Part shown: positions 23,216 through 32,159 of the stretch, one piece after another
Layout: each line of letters begins with the position of its first letter
How positions within the stretch are numbered: the stretch's first letter is position 1
Assembly (NCBI GenBank): GCA_009735695.1
Contig: SRSL01000004.1
Coordinates: 1 to 64,000 of the forward strand
Reading direction: 5' to 3'
Source: Christiangramia bathymodioli
GTDB lineage: Bacteria; Bacteroidota; Bacteroidia; Flavobacteriales; Flavobacteriaceae
DNA: 64,000 bases
Made by a program: the position numbers and the translations under genes
Notes under the pieces: model-generated
The model's input: only the letters and a program-made list of their open reading frames with translations
Database searches by the model: none
Told to the model about the DNA's origin: nothing

Positions 23216-24916
23216 TTAATTGCTTCTTGCGGTCTTGTTTTTTTGGAGAGACTTAGATCCAACTCTCGACATCGCGTTACGGAAACCGATATAATCGGTA
23301 GCCATATCCTGTGGGAAATAACGACGTTGAGCAGGGTCTAGCCAGTAAGCTCGGTCTCTCCAGCTTCCACCTTTATACACACGTACCTCGTCACTAATAA
23401 GAGTAGTCCTTTTTTCCTTATCGTAACCTCTCTGAGTGATGCCTTCGGAAGTGCTTGTACTATCAGAAGCTGCATAAGAGAAATTGTCGTAAGTAGGAGA
23501 ATTATACATTCTTTTACCTGGATCGTCTACTTCCTGGAAAGGCTGGTAATAACGACTTGAGCTTTTATCTCCATCCCTGAAGTTTCTCTGGTCACTTTCA
23601 GTGAAGTTGGTTCGCATATAAGTGTCTTCTTCGGTAACAGGAACCTGGGCAATTTCTCCCGGAAGGTTTCTTGCTACCAGTTTTCCGTTACTCAAGGTGT
23701 CATATACGATATCTTCAGTACCTACTACCTTAACAGTACCATCTTCGTTGATGGCGTGTTTGGTATAAACGTTTCCTCGGTAATAGTTGAAGTCGTTGAA
23801 TTCGTCATCCACAACAGGTCGGTAAACATCAGCTACCCATTCGGCTACGTTACCAGCCATATCATATAGTCCGAAGTCATTAGGACTGTAAGTTTTAACT
23901 TCAGCAGTAATATCGGCTCCATCGTCACTCCATCCGGCGATTCCACCATAGTCACCATCGCCTTGCTTGAAGTTTGCAAGCTGATCACCCATTTTCTTGA
24001 CATCTCCATTTCTGGTATACTGCCCGTCCCATGGATACTTCTTTCTACCTCTGTAGGTGTTATAATTTCTAATTCCTACCAGTCCTAAAGCCGCGTATTC
24101 CCATTCAGCTTCGGTTGGAAGTCTGTATTCTGGATATATAAGACCACTTTCTCTGCCGGGATACACTTTTTTAACAGGATTTCCAGCATCATTGGTATTA
24201 TTGAGTCTGTCCTGAGCCTCATCACCTCCCTGGCTTATTTCGGTATTGCCACCATAAGCTTTACTAGGAGTGTGAATAAAAGTTTCGGTATTAAATGTAG
24301 AAGAAGCGTTTACATCGGTGAGATGTGCGCCTTCTTTAATGTAGCCTTCTCTTTCCAGCTGGCTTTCGTTCACGCGATCTGTTCTCCATTTACTGAATTC
24401 AACAGCCTGTATCCAGCTAACACCTACTACCGGGTATTCTGCATAGGCAGGGTGGCGAAGGTAATTGGTTACCATAGTCTCGTTGTAACCCAGCCTGTTT
24501 CTCCACACTAGTGTGTCCGGAAGTGCTCCTTCGTAAATATTTTTATAGTTTTCTTCACTTGGTGGGAAAACTCTCTTAAGCCAGTCAAGGTATTCTAAAT
24601 ACATTTTATTGGTCACCTCGGTCTCGTCCATATAGAAAGACTGAACATGTTGCTGGGTAGGAGTGTTGTTCCAGTCGTGCATTGGATCATCCTGAACACG
24701 TCCCATGGTATAAGTTCCTCCTTCAACGAAAACAAGACCTGGAGCGGCCTCCTGTTCCTTGTAATCCGTATTGTACTGAAATCCTCCTTCATCTGAGTTG
24801 ATGTCCCAACCGGTTGCTCGAGAGGTATTCTTGTAATTGTTGGATTTATTACAGCTTAGTAAGCTAACGCCACAAACAACAGCAATAAAGGCTTTTAAAG
24901 CTACATTCAATTTCAT
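23216..24916 (-). CDS. gldJ: Gliding motility / T9SS lipoprotein GldJ
   Basis: 566 residues. It is a lipoprotein with lipobox 'SLLSC' (Cys near residue 22) and a formylglycine-generating-enzyme-like (SUMF1) domain: 'FVEGGTYTMGRVQDDP', 'YMDETEVTNKMYLEYLDWL', 'RLPTEAEWEYAALG', 'GLYDMAGNVAEWVADVY', 'RVYKGGSWRD', 'YIGFRNAMSR'. GldJ is an essential component of the gliding motor/type IX secretion machinery in flavobacteria. The start at 24916 gives a proper lipoprotein signal (MKLNVALKAFIAVV). An in-frame upstream codon at 24955 overlaps the promoter -7 box and is rejected. Confidence 0.93.
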   Translation of the reverse strand: MKLNVALKAFIAVVCGVSLLSCNKSNNYKNTSRATGWDINSDEGGFQYNTDYKEQEAAPGLVFVEGGTYTMGRVQDDPMHDWNNTPTQQHVQSFYMDETEVTNKMYLEYLDWLKRVFPPSEENYKNIYEGALPDTLVWRNRLGYNETMVTNYLRHPAYAEYPVVGVSWIQAVEFSKWRTDRVNESQLEREGYIKEGAHLTDVNASSTFNTETFIHTPSKAYGGNTEISQGGDEAQDRLNNTNDAGNPVKKVYPGRESGLIYPEYRLPTEAEWEYAALGLVGIRNYNTYRGRKKYPWDGQYTRNGDVKKMGDQLANFKQGDGDYGGIAGWSDDGADITAEVKTYSPNDFGLYDMAGNVAEWVADVYRPVVDDEFNDFNYYRGNVYTKHAINEDGTVKVVGTEDIVYDTLSNGKLVARNLPGEIAQVPVTEEDTYMRTNFTESDQRNFRDGDKSSSRYYQPFQEVDDPGKRMYNSPTYDNFSYAASDSTSTSEGITQRGYDKEKRTTLISDEVRVYKGGSWRDRAYWLDPAQRRYFPQDMATDYIGFRNAMSRVGSKSLQKNKTARSN

Positions 24917-24951
24917 ATTTTTCTCTTCTTTATGATAGAAAATTAGGCCCT

Positions 24952-24982
24952 GCAATATACTAATTAACGATAAATGTACAAG
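24952..24982 (-). promoter_or_regulatory. Promoter of gldJ
   Basis: On the minus strand, CTTG (24979-24982), 19 bp, then TATATTGC (24952-24959), a near match to the TTTG/TAnnTTTG consensus. It lies 35 bp upstream of the chosen start. Confidence 0.5.
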
Positions 24983-25284
24983 ATTATTTTATTTAATCTG
25001 GACGAGTGCTAAATCGCATAACTGTCTGATATGCTATGACCTATAAATTCTGTATCAGGTTGATTTGCTTAAGTTTGAGTTTTTCTGTCTTTAACTCATC
25101 AAAAACGACAGCTTCCACTGAAAATTGTTCAGGTATTCTATTTTTCACCGATAATTTTGCCATCTTGTCTGAAGGGTGCAATATAATTCATCTTTTTGAG
25201 TTATATTCATTAACCCCTAATCCTAGTACAATCATAAAATTTTAGGCTTGATTCCTGAGAAGAAGCTTTTTCCCAGATTGGTTC

Positions 25285-25314
25285 TTTCTTAACAGGAATA
25301 TTACCATATATTTG
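25285..25314 (+). promoter_or_regulatory. Promoter of porV
   Basis: A perfect -7 box TATATTTG (25307-25314) lies 19 bp before the ATG, with TTTC (25285-25288) 18 bp upstream as a weak -33 element. This suggests porV has its own promoter rather than depending on an upstream porU. Confidence 0.5.
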
Positions 25315-25333
25315 TTTATCATTAACTGCTATA

Positions 25334-26485
25334 ATGAAAAAAATTACATTCTTTTTAATTGGAGCATTATTTTTTGCGAAATTTTCAATGAAAGCGCAGG
25401 AACAACGAGATAGGGTAATTACCACCGCAGTTCCTTTTCTTTTGGTAGCTGCCGATGCACGAGCTGCTGGTTTGGGTGATCAGGGTGTTGCTACTTCGGC
25501 CGATATTTTTTCTCAGCAATGGAATCCGGCGAAATATGCATTCGCGACGAGAAAGAATGGAATAGCAGTTTCCTATACTCCTTATCTAAGTGAAATTGTA
25601 AATGATATCTTCCTGGGAAGTTTAAATTATGCTCATAAGTTGAATGACAGGAGTGCTTTTGCTGGGAGTTTAAGATATTTTAGCCTGGGTTCTATCGAGG
25701 TGAGAGATAATTTTGAGCAGGTGCCGGTACTTGTAAACCCGAATGAACTTACATTCGACCTATCCTATTCCCTGAAATTGAGTGAAACCTTTTCTATGGC
25801 CGTGGCGGGTAGGTACCTGAGATCAGATCTTGGTCTTCAGGATAACGAGGATCTTGGAGCGGCTTCTACCTTTGGGGTAGATGTGGCTGCCTATTATCAA
25901 AGTGAGCAGTTAACTTTCAATAGTTTCGACGGAAGATGGAGGCTGGGTGCCAATATCGCGAATATTGGTCCGAAGATGAAATACGATGATGCGGGGCAGG
26001 AAAACTTCATCCCAACCAACTTAAAACTTGGTGGTGGTTTTGATTTTATTTTCGATGCTCAGAATCGCCTCGGTACCTATGTTGAATTTAATAAATTACT
26101 GGTTCCTACTCCTCAGGATTTTGACGGGGATGGCGATATTGATGGTGAAGACGATGAAGAATACAACGAAATTGGTGCTATAGAAGGTATCTTCAAATCC
26201 TTTGGCGATGCTCCTGATGGTTTTTCAGAAGAAATGAAGGAGGTCACCTGGGCAATAGGGGCTGAATACTGGTACCAGGATAAATTCGCTTTAAGAACAG
26301 GTTATTTTCATGAGAGCGAAGAAAAAGGATTTAGAAGATTCTTTTCGCTTGGAGCCGGATTCGCTTACGAGTCTATCATTATAGATGCTTCCTATTTGTT
26401 CTCGACTTCTTCAGTCCCTAGTCCGTTGGAAGGGACCCTTCGATTTGGGTTGAGCTTTAATTTTGGAGATAGCTACAATAATTAA
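25334..26485 (+). CDS. porV: Type IX secretion outer-membrane shuttle protein PorV (LptO)
   Basis: 383 residues with a signal peptide (about 1-21). PorV is a FadL-like outer-membrane beta-barrel that carries T9SS cargo from the SprA translocon to the PorU sortase. The N-terminal mature region 'ITTAVPFLLVAADARAAGLG' followed by 'QQWNPAKYAF' is the PorV hallmark. A Ca-binding-like acidic insertion 'DGDGDIDGEDDEEYNEIG' is at about 259-276. The C-terminus is strand-rich ('EGTLRFGLSFNFG'). It lies next to gldJ as in other flavobacteria. Confidence 0.93.
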   Translation: MKKITFFLIGALFFAKFSMKAQEQRDRVITTAVPFLLVAADARAAGLGDQGVATSADIFSQQWNPAKYAFATRKNGIAVSYTPYLSEIVNDIFLGSLNYAHKLNDRSAFAGSLRYFSLGSIEVRDNFEQVPVLVNPNELTFDLSYSLKLSETFSMAVAGRYLRSDLGLQDNEDLGAASTFGVDVAAYYQSEQLTFNSFDGRWRLGANIANIGPKMKYDDAGQENFIPTNLKLGGGFDFIFDAQNRLGTYVEFNKLLVPTPQDFDGDGDIDGEDDEEYNEIGAIEGIFKSFGDAPDGFSEEMKEVTWAIGAEYWYQDKFALRTGYFHESEEKGFRRFFSLGAGFAYESIIIDASYLFSTSSVPSPLEGTLRFGLSFNFGDSYNN

Positions 26486-26565
26486 ACCTGCTAAATCTTA
26501 AAACTCTCTTAGTATAATTTGAAACTCATCCGGTTTCTGTTACCTTGTCTTTCCAATAATAATAT

Positions 26566-27048
26566 ATGAAGCCACTTACGATCACTTCCCGGCTGGAAGT
26601 GTACGAAACTATAGAGGAAGTTCCCGAAGCAATTCAGGAGCTCATGGAAAAAGCAGCCAAAGTGCGTGATAATGCCTATGCACCTTATTCGAATTTTAAA
26701 GTAGGCGCGGCCATTCTGCTCGCAAATGGCGAAGTTGTTTTGGGGAGCAACCAGGAAAACGCTTCCTATCCCTCCGGTCTTTGTGCTGAAAGAACTGCGA
26801 TCTACGCTGCTGGGGCCACCCATCCTGATGTTGATGTCCTTCAAATCGCCATAACGGCCCGATCTTTAAAGCATCAACTTCTCTCGCCTGTTCCACCTTG
26901 TGGAGCCTGCAGGCAGGCTTTGGTTGAATACGAAGTTAAGCAGGATAAACCTATTGAGATCTATTTTATGGGAGAAAGCGGAAAGGTGGTAAAAGCCGAT
27001 TCTATCGGGGATTTACTTCCGCTTGTTTTCGATAATTCCTGGCTATAA
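26566..27048 (+). CDS. cdd: Cytidine deaminase
   Basis: 160 residues. A homotetrameric-type zinc enzyme converting (deoxy)cytidine to (deoxy)uridine in pyrimidine salvage. 'NAYAPYSNFKVGAA' is at about 36-49, 'CAERTAIYAAG' has the zinc Cys (C73) and catalytic Glu (E75), and 'PCGACRQALVEY' supplies C112 and C115. It stands 80 bp after porV and 110 bp before pdhA on the same strand. Confidence 0.95.
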   Translation: MKPLTITSRLEVYETIEEVPEAIQELMEKAAKVRDNAYAPYSNFKVGAAILLANGEVVLGSNQENASYPSGLCAERTAIYAAGATHPDVDVLQIAITARSLKHQLLSPVPPCGACRQALVEYEVKQDKPIEIYFMGESGKVVKADSIGDLLPLVFDNSWL

Positions 27049-27099
27049 GGTTTTCGTTATTTTTGCTACAAAACTGTTTTCGTTTCTTATTGAAAATAG

Positions 27100-27107
27100 T
27101 ATTTTTG
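27100..27107 (+). promoter_or_regulatory. -7 box upstream of pdhA-pdhC
   Basis: TATTTTTG lies 51 bp before the pdhA start. A second identical box at 27058-27065 lies just after cdd. Either could start pdhA transcription. Confidence 0.4.
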
Positions 27108-27158
27108 TTATCCGCTTGGCAAAACCGATCTGTCTGGCCTTTAAATATGAATTTTTAG

Positions 27159-28160
27159 ATGAAGAAAATTACAAAAGCCACATACTTAAAGTGGTACGAA
27201 GACATGTTGTTCTGGCGCAAATTCGAAGACAAGCTTGCGCAGGTTTATATTCAGCAGAAAGTTAGAGGATTTTTACATTTATATAACGGGCAGGAAGCCA
27301 TTCTGGCGGGAGCACTTCACGCAATGGATCTCAAAAAAGACAGAATGATCACCGCTTACCGAAACCACGTTCAGCCAATTGGTATGGGTGTGGATCCTAA
27401 AAAGGTGATGGCCGAGCTTTATGGAAAAGGCACTGGGACCTCTCAGGGTCTTGGTGGTTCCATGCACATCTTTTCTAAAGAACATAGGTTTTATGGAGGT
27501 CACGGGATCGTAGGAGGACAAATTCCTCTGGGTGCCGGCCTTGCTTTTGCAGATAAATATCATAAACGCGATTCGGTTACCCTGACTTTTATGGGTGATG
27601 GTGCTGTGAGACAGGGGTCTTTACATGAAACCCTGAACATGGCGGTTAACTGGAATCTTCCAGTTGTTTTCTGTGTGGAAAATAATGGGTATGCAATGGG
27701 AACTTCGGTTGCCAGAACTTCAAAAGACACCGAGATCTGGAAGCTTGGAAATGGGTATGAGATGCCATGTGGTCCTGTAGATGCGATGGATCCTGTAAAA
27801 GTTGCTGAAGCTTTAGACGAGGCGATCAAGAGAGCCAGAAAAGGTGACGGGCCAACTTTCCTTGAATTGAAAACATACCGTTACCGTGGGCACTCCATGA
27901 GTGATGCTCAGAAATATCGAACCAAAGATGAGGTGGCTGAATATCAAAAGCTGGATCCTATCACCAAGGTTCGTGATATCATCAAAGAGAAAAAGTACGC
28001 TACCGATAAGGAAATAAAAGAGATCGACAAACGCGTCAAGGACCTGGTTTCAGAATGTGAGAAATTCGCTGATGAATCAGCTTTCCCTGATAAGAACGTG
28101 ATGTACGATGTTGTTTACGAACAGGAAGATTATCCATTCCTGGCCCATAAATTAGACTAA
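27159..28160 (+). CDS. pdhA: Pyruvate dehydrogenase E1 component, alpha subunit
   Basis: 333 residues. The thiamine-diphosphate-dependent subunit decarboxylates pyruvate and reductively acetylates the E2 lipoyl groups. The TPP/Mg motif runs from 'GDGAVRQGSLHE' (146-157) to 'FCVENN' (171-176), and the flexible loop 'YRYRGHSMSD' is present. It is followed by E2 after 3 nt. The beta subunit (pdhB) is not adjacent and must be elsewhere; the E1alpha-E2 pairing without E1beta is, to my knowledge, common in flavobacteria. Confidence 0.95.
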   Translation: MKKITKATYLKWYEDMLFWRKFEDKLAQVYIQQKVRGFLHLYNGQEAILAGALHAMDLKKDRMITAYRNHVQPIGMGVDPKKVMAELYGKGTGTSQGLGGSMHIFSKEHRFYGGHGIVGGQIPLGAGLAFADKYHKRDSVTLTFMGDGAVRQGSLHETLNMAVNWNLPVVFCVENNGYAMGTSVARTSKDTEIWKLGNGYEMPCGPVDAMDPVKVAEALDEAIKRARKGDGPTFLELKTYRYRGHSMSDAQKYRTKDEVAEYQKLDPITKVRDIIKEKKYATDKEIKEIDKRVKDLVSECEKFADESAFPDKNVMYDVVYEQEDYPFLAHKLD

Positions 28161-28163
28161 GAG

Positions 28164-29849
28164 ATGGCAGAAGTAATCAAAATGCCGCGCCTGAGCGATA
28201 CCATGGAAGAAGGTACCGTTGCGAAGTGGCTTAAGCAAAAAGGAGATAAAGTAGAAGAAGGAGATATCCTGGCCGAGATCGAGACCGATAAGGCTACCAT
28301 GGAATTCGAATCGTTCTATGACGGAACCCTGCTTCATATCGGAATCGAGGAGGGAGATACCGCTCCGGTGGATGCCTTGCTTGCCATTATCGGTGAAGAG
28401 GGAGAAGATATTTCCAGTCTGCTGGATGGCGGTGGAAGTGATTCTTCTTCAGATAAAAAGGAAGAAAAATCTGAAGATTCAAAAGAAGAATCTGAAGAGG
28501 AAAAAGACGATGAATCAGAAGATGATAGCGATTCCGACGACGGAGAAATTCCGGAAGGAGTGGAGATCATCAAAATGCCTCGCTTAAGTGATACCATGGA
28601 AGAAGGTACGGTTGCCTCATGGTTGAAGCAGGAAGGGGATAAAGTGGAAGAAGGAGATATCCTTGCCGAGATCGAAACCGATAAAGCTACCATGGAATTC
28701 GAATCTTTCTACGAGGGTACCCTTCTTAAGATCGGGATCCAGGAAGGTGAATCAGCAAAAGTAGATAGCCTTCTTGCGATTATTGGTCCTGAAGGAACCG
28801 ATGTTTCCAAGATCGATGCTTCTGGAGCCGGATCAAAAAAATCCAAGAAATCTTCAGATTCAGCAAAAGACAAACAAACCGATTCTTCTAAAGCTTCTGA
28901 AAAGCAGGACGCAGAAGAAAAGAAATCTGGTGAAAGCAGCCAGTCTAAAGATGGTGGACGAATCTTCGCATCTCCGCTGGCTAAAAAGATGGCTGAAGAC
29001 AAAGGGATTGACCTTGCCGATGTTAAAGGTTCCGGAGAGAACGGTAGGATCGTTAAAAAGGATATCGAAGAATTCAAAGGTGCTGAGAAACCTCAGCCGG
29101 CAGAAGCGAAAAAAGAGACTGCTGAAGGAACTACTGCTGCAGCGCAGCCTTACGTTCCCGCCGGAGAGGAGAGTTTTGAAGAGCGCAAGAATTCTCAAAT
29201 GCGTAAGACCATCGCGAAGCGCCTGGGTGAATCTAAATTCACCGCGCCTCATTACTACCTTACCATCGAGGTGGATATGGCAAATGCGATGCAATCGAGA
29301 AAGCATATCAACGAAATGCCAGATGTGAAGGTGTCTTTCAATGATATGGTAATTAAAGCATCTGCGATGGCCCTTAGAAAACATCCTCAGGTGAATAGTC
29401 AGTGGACAGGTGATACTATGAAAATTGCCAAGCATATCCATATGGGTGTGGCGGTGGCTGTGGAAGAAGGACTGGTTGTTCCGGTGCTTAAATTTGCAGA
29501 CCAGATGTCCCTTACCCAGATTGGAAGTAATGTGAAGGATCTTGCTGGGAAAGCAAGAAATAAGAAGATCCAGCCTTCAGATATGGAAGGAAGTACCTTT
29601 ACGGTTTCCAACCTTGGAATGTTCGGAATCGTTGAATTTACCAGTATCATCAACCAGCCTAACTCGGCGATCCTTTCAGTAGGAACTATTGTTGAAAAAC
29701 CTGTTGTTAGAAATGGTGAGATCGTGGTAGGAAATACCATGAAGCTTACCCTTGCCTGTGACCACAGAACGGTTGATGGAGCTACTGGTGCAGCATTTCT
29801 TCAAACATTGAAGACCTATCTTGAGAATCCGGTTACTATGCTGGCTTAA
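28164..29849 (+). CDS. pdhC: Pyruvate dehydrogenase E2 (dihydrolipoamide acetyltransferase)
   Basis: 561 residues. Two lipoyl domains repeat at a spacing of 131 residues, each with 'ETDKATMEFES' (lipoyl lysines K43 and K174). They are joined by acidic Ser/Glu/Asp linkers (about 90-130) and a Lys/Ser-rich linker (about 220-262). The peripheral-subunit-binding domain is at about 265-300 ('ASPLAKKMAEDKGIDLADV'), and the catalytic domain ends with the active-site motif 'DHRTVDGATGAAFL'. It transfers acetyl groups to CoA at the core of the complex. The two lipoyl domains are almost identical at DNA level, indicating recent duplication or conversion. Confidence 0.95.
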   Translation: MAEVIKMPRLSDTMEEGTVAKWLKQKGDKVEEGDILAEIETDKATMEFESFYDGTLLHIGIEEGDTAPVDALLAIIGEEGEDISSLLDGGGSDSSSDKKEEKSEDSKEESEEEKDDESEDDSDSDDGEIPEGVEIIKMPRLSDTMEEGTVASWLKQEGDKVEEGDILAEIETDKATMEFESFYEGTLLKIGIQEGESAKVDSLLAIIGPEGTDVSKIDASGAGSKKSKKSSDSAKDKQTDSSKASEKQDAEEKKSGESSQSKDGGRIFASPLAKKMAEDKGIDLADVKGSGENGRIVKKDIEEFKGAEKPQPAEAKKETAEGTTAAAQPYVPAGEESFEERKNSQMRKTIAKRLGESKFTAPHYYLTIEVDMANAMQSRKHINEMPDVKVSFNDMVIKASAMALRKHPQVNSQWTGDTMKIAKHIHMGVAVAVEEGLVVPVLKFADQMSLTQIGSNVKDLAGKARNKKIQPSDMEGSTFTVSNLGMFGIVEFTSIINQPNSAILSVGTIVEKPVVRNGEIVVGNTMKLTLACDHRTVDGATGAAFLQTLKTYLENPVTMLA

Positions 29850-29872
29850 GGTCTTAAATATCAAACAAACTG

Positions 29873-29900
29873 AAATCCCGCAAAATTGCGGGATTTTTTT
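29873..29900 (+). terminator. Terminator of pdhA-pdhC
   Basis: An 11-bp stem AAATCCCGCAA/TTGCGGGATTT with a minimal AA loop, running into a T tract. It ends 13 bp before the next start codon. Confidence 0.85.
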
Positions 29901-29912
29901 ATCTTTAGCAGT

Positions 29913-30872
29913 ATGAGAAAATTATTTTTTACAGGCATTACAGGCCTTTCAATTATGGCCTTTTGCGCTGCTCCAGTTCATGCTCAGGCTTTACAGGATA
30001 TACAGGTTTCAACCAGTGAGATCGCTCAGGATCTTGAATACCTGTCATCAGACGAATTAGCGGGAAGAAGGACCGGGGAGCCCGGTATTGAAAAAGCTGC
30101 CAGTTATGTCGAGGAAAAATTAAAGTCATTTGGGGTGCAGCCTTATTTTAAAACTTTTCGCGATAATTTCGAGGTCAATTCTACCGAAGCTTATAATATA
30201 GTGGGATGGCTGGAAGGATCCGATGAAGATCTGAAAGATGAATACGTCATTATTGGTGCTCACTATGATCATATAGGAACCGGGAAAGAAGTAGATGGCG
30301 ATGTGATCGCCAATGGTGCCAATGATAATGCTGCCGGTACTGTGGCCGTTATGGAGCTGGCCAGGCAGCTTGCTGAAAAAGGAGGTAATGGCAGGAGTAT
30401 CATTTTCGCGCTTTTTTCTGCGGAAGAAATGGGCCTGAAAGGCTCGGCACACCTGGCTGAAAAATTAAAAAATCAGGGGATCGATCTTTATGCTATGATC
30501 AATATGGAAATGATAGGGGTGCCGATGAAGGCGAAGGATTATGAGGCCTATGTAACGGGATATGAGAAATCCAACCTCGCTGAAAAATTCAATGAATATT
30601 CCGGAGGAGAAAAAGTGCTGGGCTTTCTTCCGCAGGCCAAACAGCTTTCATTATTTCAAAGAAGCGATAATTACCCGTTTTATAAACAATTCAAGATCCC
30701 GGCGCAAACCATCTCGACTTTCGATTTTTCTAATTATGACTATTACCATCACGTAGATGACGAATCAGAAAATCTAGATCCTGCGCATATGGCCCAGCTT
30801 ATCGAGAAACTCGTTCCAGGATTGTATAAAATGACCACTACGCCGGAAAAGGAAATAAAGATGACCGAATAA
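29913..30872 (+). CDS. M28 family zinc aminopeptidase, exported
   Basis: 319 residues with a signal peptide (about 1-26, 'AAPVHAQ'). Zinc-ligand motifs of the M28 family: 'GAHYDHIG', 'NGANDNAAGTVAVMEL', 'FALFSAEEMGLKGS' (catalytic Glu-Glu), 'MINMEMIG' and 'YYHHVDDESEN'. It likely releases N-terminal residues from peptides in the periplasm or outside the cell. The ATG at 29913 is used because it begins the signal peptide; an in-frame start at 29886 falls inside the preceding terminator. Its last base overlaps the first base of the next ATG, so it leads a five-gene run. Confidence 0.9.
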   Translation: MRKLFFTGITGLSIMAFCAAPVHAQALQDIQVSTSEIAQDLEYLSSDELAGRRTGEPGIEKAASYVEEKLKSFGVQPYFKTFRDNFEVNSTEAYNIVGWLEGSDEDLKDEYVIIGAHYDHIGTGKEVDGDVIANGANDNAAGTVAVMELARQLAEKGGNGRSIIFALFSAEEMGLKGSAHLAEKLKNQGIDLYAMINMEMIGVPMKAKDYEAYVTGYEKSNLAEKFNEYSGGEKVLGFLPQAKQLSLFQRSDNYPFYKQFKIPAQTISTFDFSNYDYYHHVDDESENLDPAHMAQLIEKLVPGLYKMTTTPEKEIKMTE

Positions 30873-31555
30873 TGAAAAATATTGTTGTTACTGGTACCAG
30901 CCGTGGGATAGGATTGGAAATGGTCAGGATATTTTCTGAATTGGGAATGAATGTACTGGCGCTTTCCAGGAATGAGGAACCCGTTTCAAATGAAGATTTG
31001 AAAAATGTGAATAGTTTTAGTTTCGATATCACCGATGAAGACTGCCATATTCACTGCAAGTCTTTTATAGAAGATAACTGGAATTCAAAAGTAGACGTGC
31101 TCATCAATAATGCCGGAGCCTTTTTAAATAAACCATTCGGAGAGACCACTTCCGAAGATTTTAGAAGGATCTACGAGGTGAATGTGATTGGGGTAGCCTC
31201 CTTCACCAGGAAAATGATCTCTTTTATGAATAAAGATTCTCATGTGGTAAACATTAGCAGTATGGGTGGTATTCAGGGAAGTGTAAAATTTCCGGGACTT
31301 TCTGCATACAGTTCCAGCAAAGGCGCCTTGCTAACGTTAACCGAGCTACTGGCGGAAGAGTATAAAGAAAATGGCCCTTCGTTCAATGCACTTGCCCTTG
31401 GGGCCGTACAAACCGAAATGCTCGCCGAAGCATTTCCTGGTTATGAAGCTCCGCTTAGCGCCAGGGAAATGGCCGAATATATTTCAGATTTTAGCCTGAA
31501 AGCCCATAAATATTACAACGGAAAAATTCTCCAGGTTTCAAACAGCACGCCTTAG
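30872..31555 (+). CDS. Short-chain dehydrogenase/reductase (SDR)
   Basis: 227 residues. A classical SDR: the cofactor motif 'TGTSRGIG' is at about 7-14, 'INNAGAF' at about 77-83, the catalytic Ser is in 'NISSMGG', and Tyr/Lys in 'YSSSKGAL'. It oxidises or reduces an unidentified hydroxyl/carbonyl substrate in the cytoplasm. It overlaps the M28 gene by one base and abuts the SprT-like gene, indicating translational coupling without a shared pathway that I can name. Confidence 0.9.
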   Translation: MKNIVVTGTSRGIGLEMVRIFSELGMNVLALSRNEEPVSNEDLKNVNSFSFDITDEDCHIHCKSFIEDNWNSKVDVLINNAGAFLNKPFGETTSEDFRRIYEVNVIGVASFTRKMISFMNKDSHVVNISSMGGIQGSVKFPGLSAYSSSKGALLTLTELLAEEYKENGPSFNALALGAVQTEMLAEAFPGYEAPLSAREMAEYISDFSLKAHKYYNGKILQVSNSTP

Positions 31556-32155
31556 ATGAAGGAAATACTTCAGAAATATTTGCCTTCCAATTCGGTTGAA
31601 CATGTTTTTCAGCTTATAAAAATGAATGGTGTTCATCTGAAGATCGTGAACGAACGGGTAACCCGGCATGGTGATTACCGAAGAATGCCAGACGGCACCC
31701 AGCAGATCACCATTAACGCCAATCTGAATAAATACCGGTTTTTGATGACCACGGTACATGAGATCGCCCATTTGATCGCTTTTGAAAAGTTCGGGAGGAA
31801 TATTAAACCTCATGGCCAGGAATGGAAATATTGTTTCAGAAACCTGATGCTGCCTTTTATTCGGCCCGAAATTTTTCCAAATTCATTGTTGCCGTTGATC
31901 GCAAATCATTTCAGGAACCCGAAAGCCAGCAGCGATACAGATGCCAAGTTGGCTGTGGCTTTAAAAGCCTTCGACCCTGAGAATGATAAAAATTATATTT
32001 TTGAGATACCTGCGGGAAGTTTGTTCAAAATCCACAATGGCAAAACATTCAAAAAGGGTCCCCGTAAGGTAAAGCGATATGAATGCCTGGAAGTCGATAG
32101 CGGGAAGATCTATCTTTTTCAGCCAAATGCTGAAGTTCACCTAATAAAGATTTAG
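31556..32155 (+). CDS. SprT-like zinc metalloprotease domain protein
   Basis: 199 residues. The zincin motif 'HEIAH' is at 68-72, followed by 'KPHGQEWKYCFRNLM', which supplies the third ligand region typical of SprT/Spartan-like proteins. Eukaryotic Spartan degrades DNA-crosslinked proteins; the bacterial role is not well defined. It starts directly after the SDR stop codon and ends 4 nt before manC. Confidence 0.88.
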   Translation: MKEILQKYLPSNSVEHVFQLIKMNGVHLKIVNERVTRHGDYRRMPDGTQQITINANLNKYRFLMTTVHEIAHLIAFEKFGRNIKPHGQEWKYCFRNLMLPFIRPEIFPNSLLPLIANHFRNPKASSDTDAKLAVALKAFDPENDKNYIFEIPAGSLFKIHNGKTFKKGPRKVKRYECLEVDSGKIYLFQPNAEVHLIKI

Positions 32156-32159
32156 AACC

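Larger units (their letters stand above)
24917..25333. other. Divergent gldJ-porV intergenic region lacking porU
   Basis: 417 bp between divergent gldJ and porV. It holds promoters for both genes and a short frame at 25036-25245 (69 codons, Ser/Phe-rich, no recognised domain, no clear ribosome site) that I do not accept as a gene. It is AT-rich with no repeats or tRNA. In F. johnsoniae the porU sortase gene sits between gldJ and porV; nothing here resembles it. Confidence 0.6.

Noticed and set aside
25036-25245. Small frame between gldJ and porV, possible porU remnant
   Set aside because: 69 codons with no match to PorU features, no clear ribosome site, and biased Ser/Phe content typical of AT-rich intergenic DNA.
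28334-29441. Long minus-strand frames opposite pdhC
   Set aside because: Ser/Arg/Phe-rich shadows of the acidic and Lys-rich linkers; no domain features.
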